Shown: positions 1 through 7,657 of the stretch, in pieces | How the letters are laid out: each line of letters begins with the position of its first letter | Numbering within the stretch: position 1 is the stretch's first letter | NCBI GenBank assembly: GCA_902799955.1 | Contig: CADCCQ010000032.1 | Span: 1 to 46,605, forward strand | DNA from: an uncultured bacterium | GTDB lineage: Bacteria > Verrucomicrobiota > Kiritimatiellia > RFP12 > UBA1067 | Direction of reading: 5' to 3' | DNA: 46,605 nt | Made by a program: the position numbers and the translations under genes | Notes under the pieces: model-generated | Databases searched by the model: none | What the model was told of the DNA's origin: nothing | Seen by the model: only the letters and a program-made list of their open reading frames with translations

Positions 1-462
1 CGCCGCGAACTCCTCGTCGGTGAGGTGGATGCCCTTCTTCTCGTCGTCCTTCTTGACCTTGCCGTCCTCGGCCTTGTAGAAGCGGGTGTTCTCGAGGAGC
101 GCGACCTCGCCCGGCTTGAGCGCCGCGACGACGTCGTCAGCCGCCATGCAGTCGGGGACGAACTTGACCTCGACGCCGAGCTTCTCGGAGAGCGCCTCGG
201 CGACCGGCTTCAGCGTGAACGCCGCGTTGTCGGGGTTCGGCGCCGCGCCGAGCTTCACGCCCTTCGGGCGCCCGAGGTGCGACATGAGCACGAGCGAGCC
301 GCCCTGCTCCAGCACGTACTTGATCGACGGCAGCGCCGCCACGATGCGGGTGTCGTCCGTGATCTTGCCCGATCCGTCCTTTGCCATCGGCACGTTGAAG
401 TCAACGCGCATTACGACGCGCTTGCCCTTGAGGTCCACGTCGCGGAGAGTCTTCTTTGCCAT
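1..462 (-). CDS. pgk: Phosphoglycerate kinase, N-terminal part (gene runs off the window)
   Basis: Glycolytic enzyme transferring phosphate between 1,3-bisphosphoglycerate and ADP in the cytoplasm. The 154 visible residues contain the family N-terminal substrate-binding motifs RVDFNVP (about residue 20), DDTRI and SHLGRPKG, followed by LLENTRF, so the family call is firm. The start is the ATG read down from 462, with an A/G-rich Shine-Dalgarno (AAAGGAAAAGGA) just upstream. The C-terminal nucleotide-binding half lies outside the window. rpsT is 155 bp upstream on the same strand with no clear promoter or terminator between them, so co-transcription is possible (inference). Confidence 0.95.
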   Translation of the reverse strand, partial: MAKKTLRDVDLKGKRVVMRVDFNVPMAKDGSGKITDDTRIVAALPSIKYVLEQGGSLVLMSHLGRPKGVKLGAAPNPDNAAFTLKPVAEALSEKLGVEVKFVPDCMAADDVVAALKPGEVALLENTRFYKAEDGKVKKDDEKKGIHLTDEEFAA

Positions 463-617
463 TTTTCCTTTTCCTTTCGTTTGTCTGTTTGTCGTGTTGT
501 CGTGTTGAAAGTGCGTTTGCAGCGGGAACGCCCCGTTTCTGTCGCGAAGGGCACCAGAATGCGTCTACATTCCGATGCCCCCGCAGTCACATTCCCGGTA
601 TTTCCCTGTTGCTGTCT

Positions 618-920
618 TTACTTGGCCTCCGCAGGAGCCTCTGCGGCCTTTGCCATCTTGTTGAGCCTAAGCTGTGCGCGCGACTTCTTGCGGTCGGCGG
701 TGTTCTTGGTTATGATGCCCTTCTTCGCGGCCTTGTCCAGGCCGGAGACGAACTCCTTGAACTTCTTCTCGGCCGTCGCCTTGTCACCGGCGTCGGCGGC
801 CTTGAAGAGCTTCTTGTGCGCATCGTGCAGTTTGGCCTTGGCGAGCGAATTGCGCTTGTTCGCCTTGGCGTTTTGACGGTCACGTTTTCTGGCGGCGCGG
901 CCGCCCTTGATGTTTGCCAT
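618..920 (-). CDS. rpsT: 30S ribosomal protein S20
   Basis: Small-subunit ribosomal protein that binds 16S rRNA early in assembly. The 100 residues begin MANIKGGRAARKRDRQN and show the usual Lys/Arg-rich helices, with TKNTADRKKSRAQLRLN in the C-terminal half, and length is normal for S20. The alanine/glutamate tail after residue 90 is a small lineage-specific extension. Start chosen at 920 after GGAAAGAAAG. A good sigma-70-like promoter lies directly upstream (958-986). Confidence 0.96.
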   Translation of the reverse strand: MANIKGGRAARKRDRQNAKANKRNSLAKAKLHDAHKKLFKAADAGDKATAEKKFKEFVSGLDKAAKKGIITKNTADRKKSRAQLRLNKMAKAAEAPAEAK

Positions 921-957
921 TTTCTTTCTTTCCTTGTTTTGGGAATGTTCGCGGGAT

Positions 958-986
958 ATTTTACCAAAACATTTGCTTCAGTGCAA
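958..986 (-). promoter_or_regulatory. rpsT promoter
   Basis: On the minus strand TTGCAC (986-981), a 17-bp spacer ending in TGG, and TAAAAT (963-958). The TSS is expected near 951, giving a 5' UTR of about 30 nt before rpsT. It is one of the recurring TGG-TATAAT-like promoters of this window. Confidence 0.6.
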
Positions 987-1029
987 CCACAAATATTCAT
1001 TTTTCGCTCTCCCATTCCCCGCCCGTTTG

Positions 1030-1038
1030 TGGTATACT
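1030..1038 (+). promoter_or_regulatory. Extended -10 promoter, leaderless start
   Basis: TGG followed by TATACT (1033-1038). No recognisable -35. Only 9 bp separate the hexamer from the ATG at 1048, so the TSS should fall within a few bases of the start codon. No Shine-Dalgarno is present. Confidence 0.5.
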
Positions 1039-1047
1039 TTATTAAAT

Positions 1048-1341
1048 ATGTTACTCGCAAACGCAATATCAGGGGTGTTCGAGCTCATGATGCTCGTGGC
1101 GTTCGGCTTCTCGTGGCCCTTCGCGATCGCCCGCACGTACAGGACGAAGCGCGTCGACGGGAAGTCGCCGCACTTCATGTTCATCGTCATCTTCGGCTAC
1201 CTCTGCGGCATCGCCGCGCACCTCGCCGAGGGCCTCGACGACCCGAAGCTCTGGCTCGTCGCGGTCTACGCCGTCGACATCGCGCTGGTCTCCACGGACC
1301 TCGCGCTCTACTTCCGCTACTCCAGGAGAAACAGCAGATGA
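1048..1341 (+). CDS. Small PQ-loop/SemiSWEET-like membrane protein
   Basis: 97-residue hydrophobic protein with three predicted membrane segments (about residues 5-27, 45-64 and 70-90). The segment FGFSWPFAIARTYRTKRVDGKS resembles the conserved PQ-loop-like turn of small bacterial membrane proteins with a half-transporter architecture, in which P and the short basic loop precede GKS. Substrate is unknown. The start is the first ATG after the extended -10, so translation is probably leaderless. Its TGA overlaps the ATG of the next gene (ATGA at 1338-1341), so the two are likely translationally coupled. Whether it is a true SemiSWEET or an uncharacterised relative cannot be decided by eye. Confidence 0.6.
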   Translation: MLLANAISGVFELMMLVAFGFSWPFAIARTYRTKRVDGKSPHFMFIVIFGYLCGIAAHLAEGLDDPKLWLVAVYAVDIALVSTDLALYFRYSRRNSR

Positions 1342-2783
1342 AGCTCTTCGTCGCGACCCACAACAAGCACAAGATCCGCGAGATATCCCAGATCCTCCCG
1401 GACTTCGAGATCGTCCCCGACGACCCGGAGGGCGTCGTCGAGGACGCCGACGCCTTCGACGGCAACGCGCTCATAAAGGTCCGCGCCATCGCGAAGCGCC
1501 ACGCGGGCGAATGGTGCATGGCCGACGACTCCGGGCTGGAGGTCCGCTCGCTCGGCGGCGCGCCGGGCGTCTTCAGCGCCAGGTACGCGGGCGAGCCGAC
1601 GGACTCCGCCGCCAACAACGCCCTTCTCCTCAAGAACCTCTCCGGCGCCGCGGACCGCTCCGCCAACTTCACCTGCGCCGTCGCGCTCGTCTCCCCGGGC
1701 GGAGAGGAATCCGTCGTCACCGGGAAGTGCTTCGGAAGGATCGCCGACGCGCCGTCAGGCGACGAGGGCTTTGGGTACGACCCACTCTTCATCCCCGACG
1801 GATACGACAAGTCGTTCGCGTCGCTTCCGCCAGAGACGAAGAACTCCATCTCGCACAGAAGCCGCGCCCTCGCCAAGGTCCGTGAACTCCTCGCGCACAA
1901 CTCAAACGCCACCGCTTTTTCGGCATCCGACACGCGACACGCGACTTGCGACGAGACGGAGCCGGGCGCAACGATCCCGCAATCCCACAATTCCACAATT
2001 CAACAATCGGATAATTCCGCGACCGCGCAGTCTCGCAACTCGCGCTTCCTCTCCTGGATGAGGTTCTTCCGCGTCGTCAACCTCCCAACAGTCCCCGGCG
2101 ACATCCTCGTGGGCGCGGCCGCCGCGGCAGCCGCTGGGCTCTCCGTCGCGATGCGCCCCCTCGCAGGCGCGTGCGCCGCGTCGGTCCTCCTATACATGTA
2201 CGGGCTTGCGGACAACGACATCGTCGGCGCGAAGAGCGACGGACCCGAGCGACCGATCCCCGACGGGGAGATCTCGCTCGTCGCCGCGCACATCGCCAAG
2301 GGCCTTTGCCTCGTCGCCGCCCTCGCGCTCGGCGTCGCCTTCTCCCTCCCGACAGCGTGGTGGATCGTCACAATCTCGCTCACCGCGTCGGCCTGCCTCT
2401 ACAACAGGACAAAGCTCCCGGCGCTCATGGGCCTCTGCCGCGCTCTCGACGTCACAGCCGGCGCGGCGGCGTTCGCCGGCGCCGGCGCGGCGCGCGGCGA
2501 CTGGCGGCTCTTCGCGTTCGTCGGCATCCCGTCCTTCGTCGCGCTTGCGTACATCTGGTACGTGACCAGGCTCTCCGACGGCGAGGAACAGGACAGCGCC
2601 AAACGCTCGTTCGTGGGCTCGCTCATCGGCGCCACCGTCTACCTCCAGCTGACGGCGCTCATGGCGTTCGCCCTCCTCTTCCCGTACACCGTCGCAATGC
2701 GCAGGCTCCTCGTCGCGGGCGCGATGATGCTCGTCCTCTTCCGCGTGATGAAGACAGTGTTCCCGAAGGTGAGCGCGTCATGA
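1338..2783 (+). CDS. rdgB: RdgB/HAM1 nucleoside-triphosphate pyrophosphatase fused to UbiA-family prenyltransferase
   Basis: 481-residue fusion. Residues about 1-188 are a complete RdgB (removes XTP/dITP from the nucleotide pool): N-terminal THNKHK, MADDSGLEV, GFGYDPLF and SISHRSRAL are all present. Residues about 189-235 are a low-complexity Ser/Asn/Gln/Thr linker. Residues about 236-481 are a UbiA-type membrane prenyltransferase with several transmembrane helices, a first Asp-rich motif (NDIVGAKSD, then PERPIPDG) and a second motif CRALDVTAG. No stop or good internal Shine-Dalgarno separates the halves, although an internal ATG at 2058 could allow separate initiation. It overlaps the next gene by ATGA at 2780. 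The RdgB and UbiA families are normally separate proteins. The prenyltransferase resembles EboC. Confidence 0.85.
   Translation: MKLFVATHNKHKIREISQILPDFEIVPDDPEGVVEDADAFDGNALIKVRAIAKRHAGEWCMADDSGLEVRSLGGAPGVFSARYAGEPTDSAANNALLLKNLSGAADRSANFTCAVALVSPGGEESVVTGKCFGRIADAPSGDEGFGYDPLFIPDGYDKSFASLPPETKNSISHRSRALAKVRELLAHNSNATAFSASDTRHATCDETEPGATIPQSHNSTIQQSDNSATAQSRNSRFLSWMRFFRVVNLPTVPGDILVGAAAAAAAGLSVAMRPLAGACAASVLLYMYGLADNDIVGAKSDGPERPIPDGEISLVAAHIAKGLCLVAALALGVAFSLPTAWWIVTISLTASACLYNRTKLPALMGLCRALDVTAGAAAFAGAGAARGDWRLFAFVGIPSFVALAYIWYVTRLSDGEEQDSAKRSFVGSLIGATVYLQLTALMAFALLFPYTVAMRRLLVAGAMMLVLFRVMKTVFPKVSAS
1906..2046 (+). repeat. Low-complexity CAA/ATTCC-rich insert forming the RdgB-UbiA linker
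   Basis: The DNA of the linker is unlike its GC-rich surroundings and holds short imperfect repeats of the type ACAATTC/ACAATCC plus repeated CGACACGCGACA. It looks like an intergenic spacer that became in-frame coding sequence. A spacer of similar character (CTCAAAC units) lies at 41972-42127. Confidence 0.5.
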
Positions 2784-3928
2784 AGTCGCTGAAGGTAGTC
2801 GCTGCGGGCCTCGGCTGGGAGGCCCTAGAGAAACGCGCCATGACGCGGATCGCGGGTCTGGACTTCTCGCCCGCGCCCGGCGTATTCCCCGCCGTCACGT
2901 GCGTGTTCCAGGCGTCGCTACGCACCGGCCTCGCCCCTGTCCAGCACGGAATGGTCTCCAACGGATTCTGGCTGGACGCCCTGAAAAAGCCCGTATTCTG
3001 GGAACAGTCCGCCGCGCTCGTCGAAGGACGCCGCGTATGGGAAAGCCGCCGCGCCGCCGGCGCCTCCGTCGGGCTCTTCTTCTTCCAGCAGTCGCTCGGC
3101 GAATGCGCCGACGCCATCATCTCCCCCGCGCCGATCCACAAACACGGCGGCGGGATGGTGATGAGCTGCTACACGAAGCCGACGGACGCCGCGCAGGAGA
3201 TCGAACGCCGCCTCGGGCGCTTCCCGCTGTGGAGGTACTGGGGCCCACTCGCGTCCCCGAAGGTCGGGCGGCGCTGCATCGACTGGTTCGAGGCGATGAC
3301 CGACATCCACGACGTCGACGAGGCGTATCTCTACCTCCCGACGCTCGACTACGCCGCGCAGAAGCGCGGCCCCGGGTCGCCTGCGGACAACGCCGCGTTC
3401 GACGAGTTCCGCCGCCAGCTTGAGCGAGTCGCGGACATCTGCCACAAGCGCGGCGCATCGCTTTCCGTCACCGGCGACTACTCCATCGTCCCCATCACCC
3501 TTCCGCCCGCCGACCCCAACGTCGTCCTCAGGCGCGAGGGATTCTTCCGCGTCAGGAAGGTCGCCGGCATGGCGTACCCCGACTTCTACCAGTCCACCGC
3601 CTTCGCAATGTGCGACCACGAGTTCTGCGTCGTCTACGGGCCAGAGCGCCGACGCGCGGCGGAGGTCCTTGTCGCGACAGGCGAGTTTGTGCCTGCGGAG
3701 GACCAGCCGGCGGAAAGCCGCGGCGGTACGATTCTCCTGGCGCGGCCAGGCTCGTGGTGCCGCTACGTCTGGTGGACGGATCGCCGCGAGGCGCCCGACT
3801 ACGCCAGCCATGTCGACATACACAACAAGCCCGGCTTCGACCCCGGCGAACTCTTCTTCTTCGGACGCGGCACTGTCATGGGCACCCACGGCCGCCCCCG
3901 CCCCGTCGCGTCAACAGGGCAGCTCTAA
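2780..3928 (+). CDS. Alkaline-phosphatase-superfamily phosphodiesterase/nucleotide pyrophosphatase (EboF-like)
   Basis: 382-residue soluble protein of the type I phosphodiesterase/nucleotide pyrophosphatase branch. The catalytic-Thr region is FPAVTCVFQASLRTG followed by PVQHGMVSNGFW. Later come the LPTLDYAAQKRGPG metal-site motif, TGDYSI and CDHEFCVVYG, all in family order. No signal peptide is seen, so it is probably cytoplasmic. It starts inside the stop codon of the fused UbiA gene (ATGA), so the two are coupled. In ebo clusters a UbiA prenyltransferase (EboC) and this phosphatase family (EboF) occur together. The other ebo genes are not in the window, and the substrate is unknown. Confidence 0.75.
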   Translation: MKSLKVVAAGLGWEALEKRAMTRIAGLDFSPAPGVFPAVTCVFQASLRTGLAPVQHGMVSNGFWLDALKKPVFWEQSAALVEGRRVWESRRAAGASVGLFFFQQSLGECADAIISPAPIHKHGGGMVMSCYTKPTDAAQEIERRLGRFPLWRYWGPLASPKVGRRCIDWFEAMTDIHDVDEAYLYLPTLDYAAQKRGPGSPADNAAFDEFRRQLERVADICHKRGASLSVTGDYSIVPITLPPADPNVVLRREGFFRVRKVAGMAYPDFYQSTAFAMCDHEFCVVYGPERRRAAEVLVATGEFVPAEDQPAESRGGTILLARPGSWCRYVWWTDRREAPDYASHVDIHNKPGFDPGELFFFGRGTVMGTHGRPRPVASTGQL

Positions 3929-3958
3929 GCCTCAAGTTACCTGAACGACCTTCTCTAG

Positions 3959-4046
3959 AACCTTGGATTTCCGTGACTTGGTCCTCAATAAAACCTTGGA
4001 TTTCCGTGACTTGACCCTCTATAAAACCTTGGATTTCCGTGACTTG
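3959..4046 (+). repeat. 33-bp direct tandem repeat, 2.7 copies
   Basis: Copies start at 3959, 3992 and 4025, exactly 33 bp apart. The shared core is AACCTTGGATTTCCGTGACT plus TG, followed by a more variable 11-bp tail (CCTCAATAA, CCCTCTATAA). It lies immediately upstream of the promoter of the AAA/DUF4143 ATPase. Because 33 is a multiple of 3, both strands stay open through it, which explains short spurious ORFs here. Candidate operator array. Confidence 0.9.
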
Positions 4047-4049
4047 GCC

Positions 4050-4078
4050 TTGACAACACAACCCATTTTTGATAAAAT
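4050..4078 (+). promoter_or_regulatory. Strong sigma-70-like promoter of the AAA/DUF4143 ATPase
   Basis: TTGACA (4050-4055), 17-bp spacer ending in TGA, TAAAAT (4073-4078). It starts directly after the last 33-bp repeat. The TSS is expected near 4085. Shine-Dalgarno AAGGAG at 4100-4105 precedes the ATG at 4114. Confidence 0.75.
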
Positions 4079-4113
4079 ACCCATACATTTCGAATCTACA
4101 AGGAGATTTCGCC

Positions 4114-5454
4114 ATGTACATGAAACGAGCCATAGATGCCTATCTGGAAGAATGGGCTGATGATCCTGATCACAAGCCGCTTCTCCTTCGCGGTGCAAGA
4201 CAAATCGGCAAGACGACCGCCATACGCCATCTGGCGGAAAGGTTCGATTCCTTTGTGGAAGTAAACTTTGAGAAGGACTCCGCCATTGGCAGAGTCTTTG
4301 ACGGAGACTTCCACATAGATCGAATCATATCCGAACTCGAGACACATACCGACAAGGTCATCATTCCCGGAAAGACACTTCTTTTCCTTGATGAAATCCA
4401 GAACTGCACGCGCGCGATATCCGCACTCCGCTACTTCTACGAGGACAAGCAACCCCTACACGTGATAGCGACGGGATCGCTTCTCGAATTTGCATTCAGC
4501 GACATTTCCGACTTTGGCGTGGGCAGGGTGCGTAACATTTTCATGTATCCGTTCTCGTTTGCGGAGTTCGCATCCGCCGTAGGCGCGGATGTGTCGCTGC
4601 GCCATGTGCGCTCCGCCTCATTCGACTCCCCCGTTCCGTGTGTAGGGCATGACAAAATGCTCGAATGCCTCAAGTCGTTCATCATAGTAGGAGGCATGCC
4701 CGCAGCCGTGGTGGAATATGTCAAGACGAAGAGCTACCTCAAGGTACAGCGACAGCAGACCGACATCATCGCGACACTGAAGTCCGACTTTGACAAGTAC
4801 AAGACAAAAGTGTCTCCCGATGCCATACGGGCGACCTTCACCTCCGTCGTAAGGCAAACCTGCACCAAGTTCAACTACTCTGACTCGGGTTCAGAGGCAT
4901 CGCACCAACAGGCCAAGACCTGTACGGCCCTGCTAGAGCGCGCACGTGTAATCCACCGCATAACAGGTGTGCGTGCGAACGGCATTCCTCTTGGCGGAGA
5001 CGTCAAGACCAAGCAGACCAAGTTCCTCATTCTCGACACTGGACTTTACATGTGCGAGGCAAAGCTGGATGTGTCCACATGGATTCTCGACTCTCCCGAG
5101 AAGTTCGTGAACCGTGGCATGCTGGCCGAGGCCTTCGTCGCCCTTGAGCTCCTAAAGGGCGCATCGCCGTATGTTGACAGTTCGCTCTTCTACTGGCACA
5201 GGGAAGCAAAGAACTCCAACGCAGAGGTAGACTACGTCGTGCAGTACCGGAACGGCGTACTTCCAATAGAAGTGAAGAGCGGCGATTCTGGTTCAATGGC
5301 AAGTTTGAGAATTATGATGGAACACAAGAACCTCCCTCTCGGCATCAGGACATCCAAAGAGAACTTCGGATCTCTGGACGGCGGACGCATCCGCGTCATT
5401 CCACTCTACATGATTGGCGAATACGACAGGATACTGCGCTCTGCAAGATTATAA
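4114..5454 (+). CDS. AAA ATPase with DUF4143 C-terminal domain
   Basis: 446-residue member of the COG1373 group (AAA_14 plus DUF4143), widespread in accessory DNA and of unknown biological role. Walker A is GARQIGKT near residue 30 and Walker B LLFLDEIQ near residue 95, followed by ATGSLLEFAF, typical of the family. The C-terminal region carries EVDYVVQYRNGVLPIEVKSG, a PD-(D/E)XK-like Asp/Glu-Lys arrangement. The start has AAGGAG eight bases upstream. Base composition is clearly lower in GC than the flanking genes, suggesting transfer. A paralogue starts at 45861. Both are solitary plus-strand genes among minus-strand neighbours. Confidence 0.85.
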   Translation: MYMKRAIDAYLEEWADDPDHKPLLLRGARQIGKTTAIRHLAERFDSFVEVNFEKDSAIGRVFDGDFHIDRIISELETHTDKVIIPGKTLLFLDEIQNCTRAISALRYFYEDKQPLHVIATGSLLEFAFSDISDFGVGRVRNIFMYPFSFAEFASAVGADVSLRHVRSASFDSPVPCVGHDKMLECLKSFIIVGGMPAAVVEYVKTKSYLKVQRQQTDIIATLKSDFDKYKTKVSPDAIRATFTSVVRQTCTKFNYSDSGSEASHQQAKTCTALLERARVIHRITGVRANGIPLGGDVKTKQTKFLILDTGLYMCEAKLDVSTWILDSPEKFVNRGMLAEAFVALELLKGASPYVDSSLFYWHREAKNSNAEVDYVVQYRNGVLPIEVKSGDSGSMASLRIMMEHKNLPLGIRTSKENFGSLDGGRIRVIPLYMIGEYDRILRSARL

Positions 5455-5520
5455 AAGAACAGTCCTGACATCGCCTTTGTCAGACCATCACAGAAAGAAC
5501 GGTTGTTGTCAAGGGTATAT

Positions 5521-5542
5521 TCGCGGCTCATGTTCGCCGCGA
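5521..5542. terminator. Hairpin between convergent genes
   Basis: TCGCGGC (5521-5527) and GCCGCGA (5536-5542) form a 7-bp stem with an 8-nt loop. A weaker CTGACA/TGTCAG hairpin lies before it. It sits between the convergent ATPase and PA14-like genes. There is no uridine tract, so a terminator role is only plausible. The rest of 5455-5677 shows no gene. Confidence 0.3.
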
Positions 5543-5677
5543 TTCTGAGGTTCTCTTTCCTCCTCACGGGACTCATCCGCACTCTTAACTCATCGGTGTA
5601 TTCTACTGTCCATCTAACACTAACGCAAGAGAGTATAGCATATTTCCTATATTAGGCCGACACTCCAGATGTAACTT

Positions 5678-6649
5678 TTACAATTCTGTGTCATTGTCCC
5701 CTTCGACATGGTCGTAAAAGAAAACACCAGGAGATAACTCAATCGGATCATTTATACTTCCCTTCACCCTTACAGAAATATGTAATGGCGCATTTTTAAC
5801 GTTCTCCCATCTGTTAGGCAACAACGTCACTATCTCAACTTTATTGAATCCTATCTTGAGATCAACATCGAACGAATCCTGTCCATACCCCGTGCAGTAC
5901 ACTTTCCCATTGACTGATATTGCATAGCCACATTGCCATTTCTCGCTGTCAAAACCGTTACATACATTCTTCTGAACAAGAAATGTATACTTTCTAGCTT
6001 TGGTGCATTGTAAAAAACCTTCCCACCGTATAGCTCCTGTCGCAACTCCCTTTGCGCAATCAATCGTAAATTTGTCGCTCGCATCAACACCAGTTTTCAC
6101 TGCGGGTGCCTTTGGCAAGAAAGAAAAGCACGCCTTCAAGGATGCTTGTAGTTTATCGACATCTTCCAGATACATCCACTTATAGGCACCATATGCAGAG
6201 AAAACCATACCTGGCTTGGGATTGACAGGGTCTTGAATCTCTGTTACCAAAGGCTTTCCGGGCACCAACCTTGTATCAGAATCAATAGCATTGTTGACTG
6301 CCATTGCCCTTTTCAAAAGTTGTGAAGTTTGAATGAGATTATTTGTTGTTCGAACCACTTGTGCATCCAAATCGTCAGGAGAGGACTTGATCATTTTGTT
6401 CCGACACATATCTCTCCGCAGTTGGGACTGATCCTCTTTGGTTTTGTTGTCCGCATTTCTTTTGTTGTTACGCCTATTTGCGAATTGCTGCACATCCCCT
6501 TCGTCCGAAGATTTGCAAAAGACAAAGCTTTCCTTGTCGCCCTCGTTCTGCTTCGTCTTGTTTCTGGTATCCCAGAAAGATATTGTGGCAATGACAAACA
6601 ACAAAGAAGGAACCGCAAACACTACAGCAACTATCCATTTTGTTTTCAT
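5678..6649 (-). CDS. Membrane-anchored PA14-like protein, paralogue A
   Basis: 323 residues. An N-terminal hydrophobic segment (about 5-26) lacks a clear cleavage site, so a signal anchor is likely. A charged, low-complexity, probably disordered region (about 30-100) follows. The C-terminal domain (about 130-310) has SAYGAYKWMYL, RWEGFL, YTFLVQKNVC, an ISVNGK turn and LKIGFNKVEIV, a pattern resembling PA14-type carbohydrate-binding beta folds. This domain is almost superimposable on the upstream gene at 6875, including the Cys residues, so the pair arose by tandem duplication. Function unknown. AT-rich relative to the flanks. It is the last gene of a three-gene minus-strand cassette. Confidence 0.65.
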   Translation of the reverse strand: MKTKWIVAVVFAVPSLLFVIATISFWDTRNKTKQNEGDKESFVFCKSSDEGDVQQFANRRNNKRNADNKTKEDQSQLRRDMCRNKMIKSSPDDLDAQVVRTTNNLIQTSQLLKRAMAVNNAIDSDTRLVPGKPLVTEIQDPVNPKPGMVFSAYGAYKWMYLEDVDKLQASLKACFSFLPKAPAVKTGVDASDKFTIDCAKGVATGAIRWEGFLQCTKARKYTFLVQKNVCNGFDSEKWQCGYAISVNGKVYCTGYGQDSFDVDLKIGFNKVEIVTLLPNRWENVKNAPLHISVRVKGSINDPIELSPGVFFYDHVEGDNDTEL

Positions 6650-6789
6650 GATCTTCAGATTTCTTGATGTGCCTATTACTTGTTCTTCATGTTCATTTCA
6701 ATCACCCCTAAAGGACAGACAAGTTTGTCTGGCTACCAACAGCGAACAAGTTGGCCTTTGTCGAACCTTCTCCATCAATAACATGACAA

Positions 6790-6817
6790 GCAGTTGCGCG
6801 TACAAACACGCAACTGC
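6790..6817 (-). terminator. Hairpin downstream of PA14-like paralogue B
   Basis: GCAGTTGCG (6790-6798) pairs perfectly with CGCAACTGC (6809-6817), a 9-bp stem about 58 nt after the stop codon of the 6875 gene. There is no strict T-run, so it may be an attenuator or mRNA-stabilising hairpin rather than a full terminator. The remaining intergenic DNA (6650-6874) also holds the small palindrome CAGACAAGTTTGTCTG and no gene. Confidence 0.4.
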
Positions 6818-6874
6818 CGTCGTAGAATATGAATGATCCCGATTGGAACCAGTCACAAGAAAACATCAGTATGT

Positions 6875-7582
6875 CTATTTCTTTCTTGGACCAAGACCTA
6901 AATCTTCCTCGACCTCTGTATCGTCATACTTGAAGATTCCTGGAGACAGTTTCAATGGTTCCTTTATGCTACCTTTAGGTTTCGCAGAAATAAGCAACGG
7001 CGACTGTTTAACGTCCTCAAACCGGTTGGGCACTAACGTCACAATCTCGACTTTATTAAACCCTAATTTGAGATCAACATCAAATGAAGACTGTCCAAAT
7101 CCTGTGCAACTCAGTTTCCCGTTGATTGCTATAGCATAGCCACATTGCCATTTGAGACTCGAGCTATCATAGTTGCATACATTTTTTTGAACAAGAAATG
7201 TATATGTCCTAGCCTTCCTACACTCCAAAAAACCCTCCCAACGTATAGCTCCTGTTGCGACTCCCTTTGCACAATCAATCGTAAACTTGTCACTTGTGTC
7301 AACCCCAGTTTTAACTGCTGGAGCCTTTGGCAAGAAAGAAAAGCACTCCTTTAGGGCCGTCTGTAGTTTCTCGGAATCGTCCAGATACATCCACTTATAG
7401 GCCCCGTAGGCTGAAAAAATCATTCCCGGTTTTGGATTAGCTGGGTCTTTGATCTCTGTCGCCGGCGGAGTGGCCCCCAACCCGGTATCATTCCCGGTAT
7501 CATTACTATTATTGCCGAATACTGTTACGGTTGTACAAGCCACAGCACACGCGGCTACGGCCATTAGTCTTGTTGTTTTCAT
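6875..7582 (-). CDS. Secreted PA14-like protein, paralogue B
   Basis: 235 residues starting MKTTRLMAVAACAVACTTV, a signal peptide probably cleaved near residues 22-25. The start was chosen at 7582 because AAAGGAAAAG lies just upstream; a longer open frame to 7630 has no ribosome site. A short Asn/Asp/Gly/Thr-rich stretch is followed by the same PA14-like domain as paralogue A (SAYGAYKWMYL, RWEGFLEC, IAINGK, LKLGFNKVEIV) and a short acidic/basic tail. The position between the lipoprotein gene and paralogue A suggests one operon and a common cell-envelope job. The ligand is not known. Confidence 0.7.
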   Translation of the reverse strand: MKTTRLMAVAACAVACTTVTVFGNNSNDTGNDTGLGATPPATEIKDPANPKPGMIFSAYGAYKWMYLDDSEKLQTALKECFSFLPKAPAVKTGVDTSDKFTIDCAKGVATGAIRWEGFLECRKARTYTFLVQKNVCNYDSSSLKWQCGYAIAINGKLSCTGFGQSSFDVDLKLGFNKVEIVTLVPNRFEDVKQSPLLISAKPKGSIKEPLKLSPGIFKYDDTEVEEDLGLGPRKK

Positions 7583-7657
7583 CTCTTCTTTTCCTTTCTC
7601 GTTTTTGTTTATCTGACGGATCGGGGACATCCCTCCTCGTCGTTGCTTTGTTTGTCT

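Noticed and set aside
3959..4046. CRISPR array
   Set aside because: Three contiguous 33-bp copies without true spacers and no cas genes; it is a simple tandem repeat.
5560..5600. Hammerhead-ribozyme-like string on minus (GGATGAGTCCCGTGAGGAGG followed by AAAG)
   Set aside because: Close to the CUGAUGA-stem II-GAAA core, but the conserved U4 is G, the stem II closing pair is G-G, and no stem III or NUH cleavage site can be placed in type I, II or III topology.
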